A stretch of DNA of 64,000 nt from Bacteroides sp. OF04-15BH (lineage in GTDB: Bacteria > Bacteroidota > Bacteroidia > Bacteroidales > Bacteroidaceae): assembly GCF_003477995.1 (NCBI RefSeq), contig NZ_QUEM01000015.1:25002-89001 (forward strand). The letters run 5' to 3'. The translations under genes were made by a program, and so were the position numbers. A model generated the notes under the pieces. The model saw only the letters and a list, made by a program, of their open reading frames with translations, ran no database searches and was not told where the DNA came from. Shown here piece after piece: positions 17,921 to 26,137 of the stretch. Within the stretch, counting starts at the first letter, position 1; each line of letters starts with the position of its first letter.

Positions 17921-19894
17921 CTACTTCCGGTAGTCGGCATACTTCTTGATCAGGCTGTAAGAATCATAAAGTCCTAATTCTCCGGCCTGACTCAAGTCAG
18001 ATACCGCCTGCTGCATCTTCTCCTGCTTGATGCAGGCCACTCCCCTGTTGAACAGTGCTTCGGCAAAGTTTGCATCAATTTTCAGGGCTTGGGTAAACGC
18101 CTGTTCAGCCTTGGCGTAGTTCTGCTCCAGCATATAGATATATCCTATATTATAATAAGCATACTTAAAGTCGGGAATCTGACGGAGTACGGCCTCCAAA
18201 TCGGTCAGGGCAGCATTGTAGCCAATCTGCAATGCGGCAGTCGACTTTTCCTGTCCGGTACCGGCAAACGCTTCCAACTGGCGGATCTTGATCTGTGCCC
18301 GCAGGAAATATCCCAAAACGCCTTCAGGATTGCGCTCCAGATATTTGTTGACATCATCCATCGCCGCATCATAATCCTGCACGGTATAGTATTCCAAGGC
18401 GCGCTCCAGATACAACTGTGCCGGTGGATTGGCAGCCTCCAGTTTCTGAGCCAGCGTTTCCAACCGGGCAAAATGTTTCTGCACGAGATTCCGGTCCAGA
18501 GTCTGTTCATGATTGGCCAAAGCGATGCGTTGCGGCAGCCAACCCGTCTGATTCAGTTTTTCCAGTTCCGGATGATAAGCCACCGACCGCTCCACGCCGA
18601 GACGCTGCGGATGATAAGTCAGCACGAACATGGCCTCGGGGCGCACTTCCACCTGTTTGTTTTGAATCTTTCCCCGATATTCGCTGCTGTACTTCTGGGC
18701 ATAAACCACCGTATCCTCCTCGACCAGTTTATCGTAATCGTTCATATCCAGATCACTCTTCTTACGGGTCTTGTTGGAAGTCTTGAACTTCTTGCCCTGA
18801 TAACGGGCCTCCATCTGCGCCTTCATCACCTTGAATTCATCCCGTTCCGCACCATTGACGTCACCCAGTTTTCGCCGGATGGTGGCTCTCAGCTGATAGC
18901 CGGTCCAGAATGTGGGATACTCTTTGATGACAGCAGACAAGTCCTTCAGCGCCCCCCGGTAATCTCCCGTATTGTTGCGCATCAGGGCACGGTTAAAGAG
19001 TGCGATCATGTTGTCCGGCTCCACTTCAAGCACGAAGTTGAAATCCTCAATAGCCCGGTTGTCATCACCCACCTGAGCACGGAGCAAACCGCGGTTGAAG
19101 TGTCCGATATAGCTTTTCGGGTCCACCACAATCGCTTCGTCATAATCGCTCATGGCACCGCGCAGGTTGCGCTGATGATAGCGCGCCAACGCACGGTTCA
19201 CATAATAACTTGCATTTCGTTTGTTTATCGAGATTGCCTGTGTGAGTTGTTCTTCTCCAGCCTTATAATCTTCACGGTTCAAACTGATCATGGCCAGCAT
19301 TTCCCAGATGCGTTCATCATACTGGTCCACCTTGAGAGCCTGATTCAAAGACTGTTCGGCCGTAACCGTATCTTTCTGCTGGAAAGCGACTTGCGCCTTT
19401 ACGGTATAGAACTGCGCATCGTCGGGCCATTTGCGAATCACGGAATCCAGGCTGTTCATGGCCTGGTCATAGCGTTTTGTCTCCGCCTCGCACAAGATGT
19501 AGTTATACCATCCGTTGCGGTTTTCCGGTTCCAGTTTCAGCAGTTTCCGATAAGCTTCGCATGCCTCTTCATACTGTTTCAGATTGATAAAGCACAATCC
19601 CAGCAGTTCATAGTTACGGGCCACAAAAGGATTCTTTTCGATGGCTTCCCTGCAATCCTCAGAAGCCCCCGAAAAGTCCTCCAGATAAAACTTTGCCAGT
19701 CCGCGATAGAAGTAAGGCTCTGAAAGATATGGTTTCGCATTGATCACCATATTGAAATACTGCATGGACAGCACGTAATCCTCGTAATAAAGAGCATTAC
19801 GTCCCATCAGCATCACCCGGTCCGCATTAATCTGGGACCATCCCAGCTGCGGACAGGCAAAGAGTAAGAACAGCGCCTTCTTGAAGTGTCGCAT
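17921..19894 (-). CDS. Exported TPR-repeat protein
   Basis: A 657-residue protein with a signal peptide (MRHFKKALFLLFACPQLGWSQ). Tandem tetratricopeptide repeats run from about residue 25 to 345 and again from about 490 to the end, for instance GMYFRGLA-type and YYNIGYIYMLEQNYAKAEQAF-type helices. The central part (350-480) is Lys-rich and not repeat-like. TPR arrays bind other proteins; the partner is unknown. It starts six bases after def and is presumably translated from the ruvX-def transcript. Confidence 0.88.
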   Translation of the reverse strand: MRHFKKALFLLFACPQLGWSQINADRVMLMGRNALYYEDYVLSMQYFNMVINAKPYLSEPYFYRGLAKFYLEDFSGASEDCREAIEKNPFVARNYELLGLCFINLKQYEEACEAYRKLLKLEPENRNGWYNYILCEAETKRYDQAMNSLDSVIRKWPDDAQFYTVKAQVAFQQKDTVTAEQSLNQALKVDQYDERIWEMLAMISLNREDYKAGEEQLTQAISINKRNASYYVNRALARYHQRNLRGAMSDYDEAIVVDPKSYIGHFNRGLLRAQVGDDNRAIEDFNFVLEVEPDNMIALFNRALMRNNTGDYRGALKDLSAVIKEYPTFWTGYQLRATIRRKLGDVNGAERDEFKVMKAQMEARYQGKKFKTSNKTRKKSDLDMNDYDKLVEEDTVVYAQKYSSEYRGKIQNKQVEVRPEAMFVLTYHPQRLGVERSVAYHPELEKLNQTGWLPQRIALANHEQTLDRNLVQKHFARLETLAQKLEAANPPAQLYLERALEYYTVQDYDAAMDDVNKYLERNPEGVLGYFLRAQIKIRQLEAFAGTGQEKSTAALQIGYNAALTDLEAVLRQIPDFKYAYYNIGYIYMLEQNYAKAEQAFTQALKIDANFAEALFNRGVACIKQEKMQQAVSDLSQAGELGLYDSYSLIKKYADYRK

Positions 19895-19900
19895 TCTGTA

Positions 19901-20458
19901 TTACTTTCTAAGTTTAATCTTATAAGAGCAACGGAAATTTCCTTTCAGCAAGCTGTTGAGCTTGCCCTTGATCATCTGTTTGCGCAGCATGCTCAGACGG
20001 TCGATAAACATGGTTCCTTCCAGATGGTCGAACTCATGCTGCATCACGCGTGCCAGATAACCTTCCACCCACTCTTCATGTTCTTCAAAATTCTCATCCT
20101 GATATTTCACGTGGATGCGGGTCGGACGGCGCACACTTTCGTGGATTCCCGGTACGCTCAGACATCCTTCCTCCATCAATTCCGTTTCCGTATCATCATA
20201 TTCCAGGATATGCGGGTTAATAAAAGTCTTGATATATCCCTTATATTCGGGCAGATCATCAGATATGATATCCAGATTAATCACAACCAGACGGATATCC
20301 AATCCGATCTGTGGAGCTGCCAGGCCGATGCCTTCCGAGTGCTCCAGAGTTTCGTACATGTCCTGAATCAATCCTTTCAAATTCGGATAGTTCTCATCAA
20401 TATCCTCAGCCACTTTTCTCAATACAGGCTGACCATAAGTATAAATAGGTAAAATCAT
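19901..20458 (-). CDS. def: Peptide deformylase
   Basis: Removes the formyl group from nascent proteins. The 185-residue metalloenzyme shows all three family motifs: GIGLAAPQIG (residues 43-52), EEGCLSVPG with the metal-binding Cys (about 107-115), and QHEFDHLEG with both metal-binding His and the catalytic Glu (about 150-158). The gaps to ruvX (8 bases) and to the TPR gene (6 bases) indicate one operon. Confidence 0.98.
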   Translation of the reverse strand: MILPIYTYGQPVLRKVAEDIDENYPNLKGLIQDMYETLEHSEGIGLAAPQIGLDIRLVVINLDIISDDLPEYKGYIKTFINPHILEYDDTETELMEEGCLSVPGIHESVRRPTRIHVKYQDENFEEHEEWVEGYLARVMQHEFDHLEGTMFIDRLSMLRKQMIKGKLNSLLKGNFRCSYKIKLRK

Positions 20459-20466
20459 AATCTTCT

Positions 20467-20880
20467 TTATTTATGCGCTTCCATCCAACCTTGCAAAATG
20501 ATTGTGGCACTGACTTCATCAACAAGCGCCTTATTTTGCCGTGCCTTTTTCTTCACACCTCCGGCCAGAATCGCCTTCTGGGCGAGCACCGAAGTAAACC
20601 GTTCGTCGAAATACTCCACAGGAATGTCGGGCAATGCCTTTTGCAGTTTGGCAACAAACGGTTTGATATTCTGCATGTTCTCGGAACACTCTCCGGTGAC
20701 GGTTTTAGGGAGCCCGACCACAATCCGCTCCACCGGTTCCTTCTGAACATAATTAAGTATAAATTCGAGCAACTGGGCCGTCTGCACGGTAGTCAGTCCG
20801 TTGGCGATAATCTGCAACGGGTCCGTAACAGCCAGTCCGGTCCGCTTCCGTCCGTAATCTATGGCTAAGACTCTTCCCAT
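20467..20880 (-). CDS. ruvX: RuvX/YqgF family Holliday junction resolvase or pre-16S rRNA nuclease
   Basis: A 137-residue RNase H-like nuclease. It begins MGRVLAIDYGRKRTGLAV with the first catalytic Asp, has ERIVVGLPKTVTGE in the middle and ends with LVDEVSATIILQGWM carrying the last acidic residue. In E. coli YqgF trims the 16S rRNA 5' end; in mycobacteria RuvX resolves junctions. Which applies here cannot be told from sequence. It is first in an operon with def and a TPR protein. Confidence 0.95.
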   Translation of the reverse strand: MGRVLAIDYGRKRTGLAVTDPLQIIANGLTTVQTAQLLEFILNYVQKEPVERIVVGLPKTVTGECSENMQNIKPFVAKLQKALPDIPVEYFDERFTSVLAQKAILAGGVKKKARQNKALVDEVSATIILQGWMEAHK

Positions 20881-20922
20881 ACCTTATTATATATGCGCCG
20901 GGCGCAAGAGCGAGTAACCTCT

Positions 20923-20961
20923 ATCTATAAAGGCCGACAGCTGGTGTCGGCCTTTATAGAT
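20923..20961 (-). terminator. Long perfect hairpin after the SPOR lipoprotein gene
   Basis: ATCTATAAAGGCCGACA (20923-20939) pairs perfectly with TGTCGGCCTTTATAGAT (20945-20961) around GCTGG. There is no clear T-run on the minus side, so it is terminator-like but unusual. Confidence 0.65.
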
Positions 20962-20972
20962 GGAGCACTCTG

Positions 20973-21467
20973 TTATTTCTTATAAAGCAACCATGCGTCC
21001 GGATAAGTAGCTCTGAGCTTATCTCTTGACTGCACGGCAGAATGTTTGTCGGCAAATGTTGTTGCTACCACACGGTACATGCTGTTGCCAGAGTTGAAGG
21101 CAATCTGAGCTGAGTAACCGGCGTTCTTCAATGTAGCCTGCAATCTTTCAGCATTGTCTTTGTTTCCGAAGCTTCCGCAAACCACGCTGTATGCATTCAG
21201 TCCGTTACCAGATACTACGGTAACGTTTTCCTGACGAACAGGCACATTGCTTACATCCACAGTAGTAGTGGTTGTATTAGGCTGTGTTACCGGAGTCACC
21301 GGAGTTACCTCTACGGCAGCGTTCTGCTGTGCGCTGTTATCTACGGCAGCCTGCTGCTGTTGTTTTGCTTTCTCATACGCTTTCTTATAAGCGCTTTCCT
21401 GGCTCTTACATGAAGTCATTGCAAAAGCAAGACTCAAGCCAACACCTAACAATAATACTTTCTTCAT
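20973..21467 (-). CDS. SPOR-domain lipoprotein
   Basis: A 164-residue protein. I use the start at MKKVLLLGVGLSLAFAMTSC, which gives a clean lipoprotein signal with Cys20 at the lipobox; longer upstream reading is A/T-rich leader. After a Lys/Gln/Ala-rich stretch (25-50) and a Thr/Val/Pro linker, the last 75 residues form a SPOR domain (NAYSVVCGSFGNKDNAERLQ and following). SPOR domains bind denuded glycan at septal peptidoglycan, so an envelope or division role is inferred. Confidence 0.92.
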   Translation of the reverse strand: MKKVLLLGVGLSLAFAMTSCKSQESAYKKAYEKAKQQQQAAVDNSAQQNAAVEVTPVTPVTQPNTTTTTVDVSNVPVRQENVTVVSGNGLNAYSVVCGSFGNKDNAERLQATLKNAGYSAQIAFNSGNSMYRVVATTFADKHSAVQSRDKLRATYPDAWLLYKK

Positions 21468-21541
21468 CTTTCTATATGGTTTATTAAACAGTTTAGTTAT
21501 CACGAATAAGCCGCTTGGGCACGGCATATCAAGTTTACGGA

Positions 21542-21575
21542 CAAAAATACATATTATAATGATAGGAAGCACAAA
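21542..21575 (-). promoter_or_regulatory. Promoter of the SPOR lipoprotein gene
   Basis: Minus-strand TATTTTTG (21542-21549) with TTTG 22 bases upstream (21572-21575). It predicts a leader of about 70 bases. Confidence 0.55.
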
Positions 21576-21640
21576 AAACTTAGAAAAATTTGTTAAAACC
21601 TTTTTTTTCACGAAGCGGTAAAAAAAAGATGGAAAAAAGT

Positions 21641-21670
21641 TTTGTTCCCAGTATATTTTTCCTATCTTTG
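21641..21670 (+). promoter_or_regulatory. Promoter of the YtxH-holin operon
   Basis: TTTG (21641-21644), 18 bases, then TATCTTTG (21663-21670), a perfect TAnnTTTG. The YtxH start codon is 33 bases after the box. Confidence 0.75.
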
Positions 21671-21703
21671 CTATATCCAACTTAATTTTTAAAAGAGAAC
21701 ATT

Positions 21704-21913
21704 ATGAAAGCATTGAATTTTTTGGCAGCATTCGTAGGCGGCGCAGCCGTTGGTGCAGCATTCGGTATTTTATTTGCTCCTGAAAGAGGTACAGATACTC
21801 GTGAAAAAATCGCTGAAGCTCTTCGTAAAAGAGGTATCAGATTGAACCGTAAGGAAATGGATACTCTCGTTGACGAGATTGCTGAAGAAATCAAATCTGG
21901 CGAAGAGGCTTAA
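21704..21913 (+). CDS. YtxH-like small membrane protein
   Basis: A 69-residue protein with one glycine/alanine-rich N-terminal helix (LAAFVGGAAVGAAFGILFAPE) followed by a charged amphipathic tail. This is the YtxH/gas-vesicle-like pattern, typified by GILFAPERG. In other bacteria such proteins are stress-associated, but the molecular role is unknown. It is the first of three co-oriented small genes with a shared promoter. Confidence 0.88.
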   Translation: MKALNFLAAFVGGAAVGAAFGILFAPERGTDTREKIAEALRKRGIRLNRKEMDTLVDEIAEEIKSGEEA

Positions 21914-21924
21914 AAACGGGGCGC

Positions 21925-22323
21925 ATGTTTTCAGTAAATAAAAATGTAGAAAGCATTCAAAAACTTCTTTTGGAGTTTAAGAATTACTACTTGCTCCAAA
22001 AGAAGTTTATCCGTTTGGACACCGCAGAGAAGCTCACGGTGATTCTTTCGGCAATAGGAATTGCTTTGATCATTTTGATACTTGTTGCGCTTATCTGCTT
22101 CTTCGGAACATTGGCTCTGGCCTTCTATCTGGGCAATACGCTCAACAATATTCCGCTGGGCTTTATAATCGTGGCAGGAATTATCGCTTTCGTGCTGCTC
22201 ATATTCTATTGGAACAGAAAAAGATTTGTGGTAGAACCGTTGGCCCGCTTCATCGGACAATTGTTCGCCTCAGAACCGAATAAAACAGAAGATCATGGAA
22301 CAGAATCCCAAAATGCCCGCTAA
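21925..22323 (+). CDS. Phage holin-like superfamily (DUF1469) membrane protein
   Basis: A 132-residue protein with two central transmembrane helices (about 40-65 and 72-95) forming the hairpin typical of the Actinobacterial phage-holin/DUF1469 superfamily, with charged ends. No lysis genes are nearby, so a phage function is unlikely. The pairing with YtxH is common in Bacteroidetes and suggests an envelope-stress role, by inference. The 3' end overlaps the next gene by 29 bases. Confidence 0.85.
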   Translation: MFSVNKNVESIQKLLLEFKNYYLLQKKFIRLDTAEKLTVILSAIGIALIILILVALICFFGTLALAFYLGNTLNNIPLGFIIVAGIIAFVLLIFYWNRKRFVVEPLARFIGQLFASEPNKTEDHGTESQNAR

Positions 22324-22582
22324 CGGCAAGGTGTATACATTAGAACTGCTCCGTGAAGAGAAAAGACAGGTACGGAAGCAGATCAAAGAAAGCAGCGACC
22401 GCATCCGCAACACTTATCAGAGCATCGTGGCTCCTCCCAAACAGCCGACAACCAAGATGGAGTCTTTCATGAATGCCTTCGATCAGGGTATGGCCATTTA
22501 CGACGGAGTGATGATGGGCATGCGGATTGTACGAACCATACGAAGCATCTTTGGTTCTTCAAGAAAAAAGAAGAAATGGTAA
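22295..22582 (+). CDS. Small basic conserved protein of the YtxH-holin operon
   Basis: A 95-residue protein that starts inside the preceding gene (29-base overlap), a sign of translational coupling. The N-terminal half is a charged helix (LLREEKRQVRKQIKESSDRI). The second half has a weakly hydrophobic stretch (FDQGMAIYDGVMMGMRIVRTI), and it ends in a strongly basic GSSRKKKKW. I do not recognise a named domain. Confidence 0.82.
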   Translation: MEQNPKMPANGKVYTLELLREEKRQVRKQIKESSDRIRNTYQSIVAPPKQPTTKMESFMNAFDQGMAIYDGVMMGMRIVRTIRSIFGSSRKKKKW

Positions 22583-22613
22583 ATGATTTTCATCGCCATT
22601 TCTTCTTTTTTTG
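22568..22613 (+). terminator. Bidirectional terminator between convergent genes
   Basis: AGAAGAAATGG (22569-22579) pairs with CCATTTCTTCT (22596-22606), followed by a T-run on the plus strand. On the minus strand it is also followed by TTTTTTCTTG. It overlaps the last codons of the basic small protein. Confidence 0.85.
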
Positions 22614-22618
22614 TTTCC

Positions 22619-24007
22619 TTATTTCTTTATGGCTTTCTTCACTGCCTCGGAGACTTTCATTTCCGCGTCTCCATCGTAGGCCACGACGTATGCTCCCGGG
22701 AAATCGTCACCCAATGACTTCAGTTTCTGACGAACGGCAGCATAGTCACTGCTCTCAAAATAGAGACATTTATAGAATTCGCCTTTCTTCACATAGCGCA
22801 CCGGCCACAGTCCCTTCAGGCGTTTGTCCTTTTGCGGCAATTCCTCGCGCACGGCCATCAACTGAATATAAAAGCGGACACCGCTTCCGGTCTGCTGTGT
22901 CTTTTCGGTTTTCTTCTCATTGGTCTTCGCTTTTTCCTTCGTTTCCGGCTCCTGAACCTTTTTCTCGGATTTCGGAGTTTCTTTTTCTTTTTGCTCCACC
23001 TTCTTGGACTTCACGGTGCGGTCTGCCTTCTTCTCTTCTTTCTTGTCAGCATCCCGGTTTTCCGTTTCTTTCCGGTCGCGCTTCTCCGGCAGTTTTCCGG
23101 TCAGCGCCAACTGATGGGTGGCCTCGTCGTAGATACCCATCGAGGGGTCGAGCTTCATCGGCACATTCTCCGTTTTCTGTGCGTTGCGCGAGATTTTCAG
23201 TTCTGCCAACCGCTCTTTGGCCCGTCCTTCCTTCAGCGTGTTGCGATAGGCCACAATGGCGTTGTAAATCGAGCCGGAGACCTCTTCCACACCTTTCTGC
23301 GAAGTCAGATAACTCTCCTCGTCCCAGGTAGAGATAAAGCCCACCTCGGTGAGAATGGCCGGCATCATCGTGTTCATCAGCACATAAAAGCGGGCCTGCT
23401 GCACTCCGCGGTTTACGCGCGCACCGGCCTTGATATATTCTTCCTGCACCAGACGGGCCATCAGCTCACTGTTGTCCATATTCCGGACGCGCGCCGACTC
23501 CAGCAAAATGGTGTTCTTGTATTTCTCCTCATAATCCGGCTCAAACTGTCGGGCGGAATTATTCTCCTTATCGGCCACCTGTCCGGCCACATGACACACA
23601 GCATCGCCTACGAAATAGGTCTCCGTACCGCGTGCAATCCTACTGCCCTCCGAAGAATTGGTGTGAATGGACACAAACAGATCCGCCTCACGTTCGTTGG
23701 CAATCTGTGCCCGTTCATCCAGAGTGAGATACACATCCGACTGACGGGTCAGCACCACCGTAATGTCCGGATTGGCCCGCAAACGGCGCAACACTTCCAG
23801 AGCCACATTCAGATTGATGTCTTTCTCCAGGGCATATTCTCCCTTGGCACCGATATCGCGCCCGCCATGCCCGGCATCAATCACCAACACAAAATCATCT
23901 TTAGGTGCATCAGCCGTCTCTGCCATAGCCAGCGAAGAAAACAGACAGCACACCATCGCATATCCGGCTCTCTTACCGAGAAGCCACATTTTTCCTTTAA
24001 AAAACAT
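22619..24007 (-). CDS. N-acetylmuramoyl-L-alanine amidase (Amidase_3) with a C-terminal SPOR-like domain
   Basis: Cleaves the bond between MurNAc and the peptide stem. The 462 residues start with a signal peptide (cleavage near AMAETADA). The zinc amidase domain (about 38-265) shows DAGHGGRDIGA with the first His, the Glu in EKDINLNVALEV, SIHTNSS with the second His, and LTEVGFIST with the catalytic Glu. Residues 280-375 are a Lys/Glu-rich low-complexity linker. The last 85 residues (VRFYIQLMAVREELP onward) resemble a SPOR domain, suggesting septal targeting. An alternative start is Met7. Confidence 0.93.
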   Translation of the reverse strand: MFFKGKMWLLGKRAGYAMVCCLFSSLAMAETADAPKDDFVLVIDAGHGGRDIGAKGEYALEKDINLNVALEVLRRLRANPDITVVLTRQSDVYLTLDERAQIANEREADLFVSIHTNSSEGSRIARGTETYFVGDAVCHVAGQVADKENNSARQFEPDYEEKYKNTILLESARVRNMDNSELMARLVQEEYIKAGARVNRGVQQARFYVLMNTMMPAILTEVGFISTWDEESYLTSQKGVEEVSGSIYNAIVAYRNTLKEGRAKERLAELKISRNAQKTENVPMKLDPSMGIYDEATHQLALTGKLPEKRDRKETENRDADKKEEKKADRTVKSKKVEQKEKETPKSEKKVQEPETKEKAKTNEKKTEKTQQTGSGVRFYIQLMAVREELPQKDKRLKGLWPVRYVKKGEFYKCLYFESSDYAAVRQKLKSLGDDFPGAYVVAYDGDAEMKVSEAVKKAIKK

Positions 24008-24027
24008 CCTTACTTTTATTTTACCGA

Positions 24028-24035
24028 CAAAGGTA
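24028..24035 (-). promoter_or_regulatory. -7 box upstream of the amidase gene
   Basis: Minus-strand TACCTTTG fits TAnnTTTG and lies 21 bases before the start codon. No matching -33 element is apparent. Confidence 0.4.
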
Positions 24036-24085
24036 CAAAATTCCGAAAAAAACTTATATCTTTACTCTCGAAATAAAAAATAAAT

Positions 24086-24286
24086 ATGAGTGACGGAAAT
24101 TTTAATCGCAATCTGCTTCCCTACACGCCCTATCAAAGCGGAATGAAAGCAGGAAAGGCCATGGCCCGCATGAAAGCCCTGGAAGCCTTCAAAACTTATC
24201 TCCAAAGTAAGGAGAATCTCGAACCGGAAGTGATCGAAAAAGAGTGCTCGAAATTTAAAAAACTCCTCGAAAAAACCATCATTTAA
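24086..24286 (+). CDS. Small conserved-looking protein, 66 residues
   Basis: Begins MSDGNFNRNLLPYTPYQSG, then a mostly helical, charged sequence (MKAGKAMARMKALEAFKTYL). No signal or membrane segment. I do not recognise a family, but the balanced composition, the clean start and the position right after a near-consensus -7 box (TATCTTTA, 24057-24064) support a real gene. It ends 122 bases before tRNA-Ser. Confidence 0.65.
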   Translation: MSDGNFNRNLLPYTPYQSGMKAGKAMARMKALEAFKTYLQSKENLEPEVIEKECSKFKKLLEKTII

Positions 24287-24337
24287 GGGGCTACAGACAG
24301 AAAAATGCACTTTTTTCGAAAAAAAAGAGCCGGAAAG

Positions 24338-24368
24338 TTTGCAAGTTCAGAAAAAAGCCGTACCTTTG
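24338..24368 (+). promoter_or_regulatory. Promoter of tRNA-Ser
   Basis: TTTG (24338-24341), 19 bases, TACCTTTG (24361-24368): a perfect Bacteroides promoter about 40 bases before the tRNA. Confidence 0.85.
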
Positions 24369-24408
24369 CATCGCTTTCGAGAAACAAAGCCTTCTCACAA
24401 AGAAGTTC

Positions 24409-24493
24409 GGAAAGGTGGTAGAGTGGTCGATTACAGCGGTCTTGAAAACCGCCGTGCTGAGAGGCACCGGGGGTTCGAATCCCTCCCTTTCCG
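24409..24493 (+). tRNA. tRNA-Ser (UGA anticodon)
   Basis: An 85-base tRNA with a perfect acceptor stem GGAAAGG/CCTTTCC and discriminator G. The anticodon stem GCGGT/ACCGC encloses loop CTTGAAA (anticodon TGA). A long variable arm (GTGCTGAGAGGCAC) is typical of tRNA-Ser, and the T arm is GGGGGTTCGAATCCCTC. The CCA end is not encoded. Confidence 0.97.
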
Positions 24494-24505
24494 CGGAAAG
24501 AACAG

Positions 24506-24540
24506 AAAAAGGTGATCAAATTTTTGGTCACCTTTTTTGT
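24506..24540 (+). terminator. Terminator of tRNA-Ser
   Basis: AAGGTGATCAAA pairs with TTTGGTCACCTT (up to 24534) and is followed by TTTTG and further T-runs. Confidence 0.85.
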
Positions 24541-24545
24541 TTTTT

Positions 24546-25109
24546 GTCTATCCGGCAGATTCTGCCAAGCTGCCGGACCGAAATTTCTGAAAACCGCAAA
24601 AGCAATTTGCCTCAAAAATACAGTTTCACCAAACAAATTGCCATTCATATCCCATTTTTTCCTTTCCCACCTACAACACTGCTGAGAGGATTCCAGAAGA
24701 ATTGTTGCATAAACATACGGCCCAAAGTGCATAAAAACGCTATTTATCTGCATCCGGATGCAAAAAATCGAGTGTCAAGCCGGATGTCAAAGCGCACTCC
24801 CTACTCTTTTCACTTCGGAAAAAATACGGATTCATCAGCATCAAAGACTCAAATCATCAAAATGAAAGAAAAGAATCTTCAGAATCCGGTTTCAAAAGCC
24901 CGGGTTTTCCTCTGGATCTGAATGGCATCGAACAAGGTATTTTCTTCATAGAACACAGATAAACAAAGGAATAGTCCCAGAATGAGCTGCTGAAAATCCG
25001 AAATTCAGGAAACCTCCGAAGAAAAGCTACAAAAAACAAACTCTCAGCACTCGAAATATACATTTTGTCAGAATGTCAGTTGTCCGCTAGCAGCATACCG
25101 CCCTTGCCA
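24546..25109. other. Non-coding gap after tRNA-Ser
   Basis: About 560 bases without a gene I can support on either strand; stop codons are frequent and no start is preceded by a promoter. It holds a perfect palindrome TGCATCCGGATGCA (24749-24762) and a CATCAAAATGA motif (about 24854) shared with other gaps. No integrase or attachment-site repeat is seen next to the tRNA. Confidence 0.5.
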
Positions 25110-25156
25110 ATAAAAATACCGGCCGGACAGCAGGCCATGCCTTCTATCCAACCGGT
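25110..25156 (-). terminator. Terminator at the end of the hmuS-to-ChaN operon
   Basis: On the minus strand ACCGG-TTGGATAG-AGGC pairs with GCCT-CTGTCCGG-CCGGT (17 pairs, some wobble; 25118-25156) and is followed by ATTTTTATTGG. It lies about 40 bases after the ChaN-family stop codon and marks the 3' end of the long operon. Confidence 0.75.
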
Positions 25157-25192
25157 AAGAGCTAAAGAAAGATACGAATCCGGATTCGGTCG

Positions 25193-26137
25193 TCAATAGG
25201 AAGAGGACATGTCCTCGGGCACACAAATATAATAATCGGCGCGCCCTTTATGCTCTTCGTCGAGCAACTCCACCGTCTCCTGACGCACGCTGCATACGGT
25301 CTTTACCGTCGTGCCCGGGCGATATTCCAACAGATAGGGCACCAGTCCCTTCTTGAAATCCGAGTGATAATTGCCGTTGAAATGCAGAAACTTGTGCTGC
25401 ATGCTCCGGGCAATGAACCAGCCCATCGTGGCGTCTTTCAGTGCCTGCGCCTCGGCCAGAAAGGATTTCTCGCCCTGTCCCTTGCCCACCGCGTGCATCA
25501 GGGTAAACAGATGCTCCTGATCATCGTCGGCCTGAAAAGTGATGGGCAGAGGCGGCAGATAGCGCTTGGCCTCATCCGAAAGCGAATCCAGAAAAGCCAG
25601 TCCCTTATACTTCACCACATTGGCATAGCGACGGGGCACATTGGTGGCCACGAAGGGAATCGAATGTTCCTTGGCATAAAACACCAAAGGGGCATAGTCC
25701 GTCTGATAATTGGGCCAGAGACGGGCCTCATCTTCAAAACTGTCATAACGGATGGTGCGCTGCATGTATTCGTCCAGCAGCAACTGGTTGTCGGCCTCAA
25801 ACATCTCGGCGCCCATCATCAGGCGGTCGCCATGAATCCGGTGCAGCGCCCGCGTAATCTCCAGCTCCAGCCAGTGCGTGATGCAACAGTTATGGATTTC
25901 TCCGACAAGCACCACATCGGCTTCTGCCAGTCCGGACACCATCTCCGAAAAGGAAATCCTATGCCCCTGGGCATCGAAGAGTGCATAGGCCTGCGGGTCG
26001 GTCGAACTGGTTTGTTGCACCGGAGTCTGTGAAAAACCTGTTCCGCTTCCGAAAATCACAAACAGCAGTGTTCCCAAGAACCGCTGAAAACGGCCGGACA
26101 ACCTAGCCGCCTTTTTATTTTTCTTTGTTTTCTTCAT
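25193..26137 (-). CDS. ChaN-family heme/iron-uptake protein, exported, without lipobox
   Basis: A 314-residue protein of the ChaN (haem-binding uptake, Tiki-like) family. Motifs are VLVGEIHNCCITHWLEL (about residues 76-92), MMGAEMFEADNQLLLDEYM (about 107-125) and HFNGNYHSDFKKGLVPYL near 254. Campylobacter ChaN is an iron-regulated outer-membrane lipoprotein that binds heme between two subunits. Here the N-terminus is a plain signal peptide with a long basic lead and no Cys at the cleavage site (GFSQ), so it is probably periplasmic or secreted. It overlaps the M16 gene by 23 bases and is the last gene of the hmu operon. A heme chaperone or sink role is inferred. Confidence 0.85.
   Translation of the reverse strand: MKKTKKNKKAARLSGRFQRFLGTLLFVIFGSGTGFSQTPVQQTSSTDPQAYALFDAQGHRISFSEMVSGLAEADVVLVGEIHNCCITHWLELEITRALHRIHGDRLMMGAEMFEADNQLLLDEYMQRTIRYDSFEDEARLWPNYQTDYAPLVFYAKEHSIPFVATNVPRRYANVVKYKGLAFLDSLSDEAKRYLPPLPITFQADDDQEHLFTLMHAVGKGQGEKSFLAEAQALKDATMGWFIARSMQHKFLHFNGNYHSDFKKGLVPYLLEYRPGTTVKTVCSVRQETVELLDEEHKGRADYYICVPEDMSSSY

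Noticed and set aside
21468..21680. Extended N-terminus of the SPOR lipoprotein
   Set aside because: The extension covers the promoter and would hide the lipoprotein signal starting at 21467.
21925..22323. Phage holin and hence a prophage remnant
   Set aside because: Only the superfamily name refers to phage; no lysin, integrase or structural gene lies nearby.
24415..24921. 168-codon open frame starting inside tRNA-Ser
   Set aside because: It reads through the tRNA and its terminator; composition is not protein-like.
24409..25192. Integrated element at tRNA-Ser
   Set aside because: No integrase and no direct repeat of the tRNA 3' end were found; the gap is simply non-coding.
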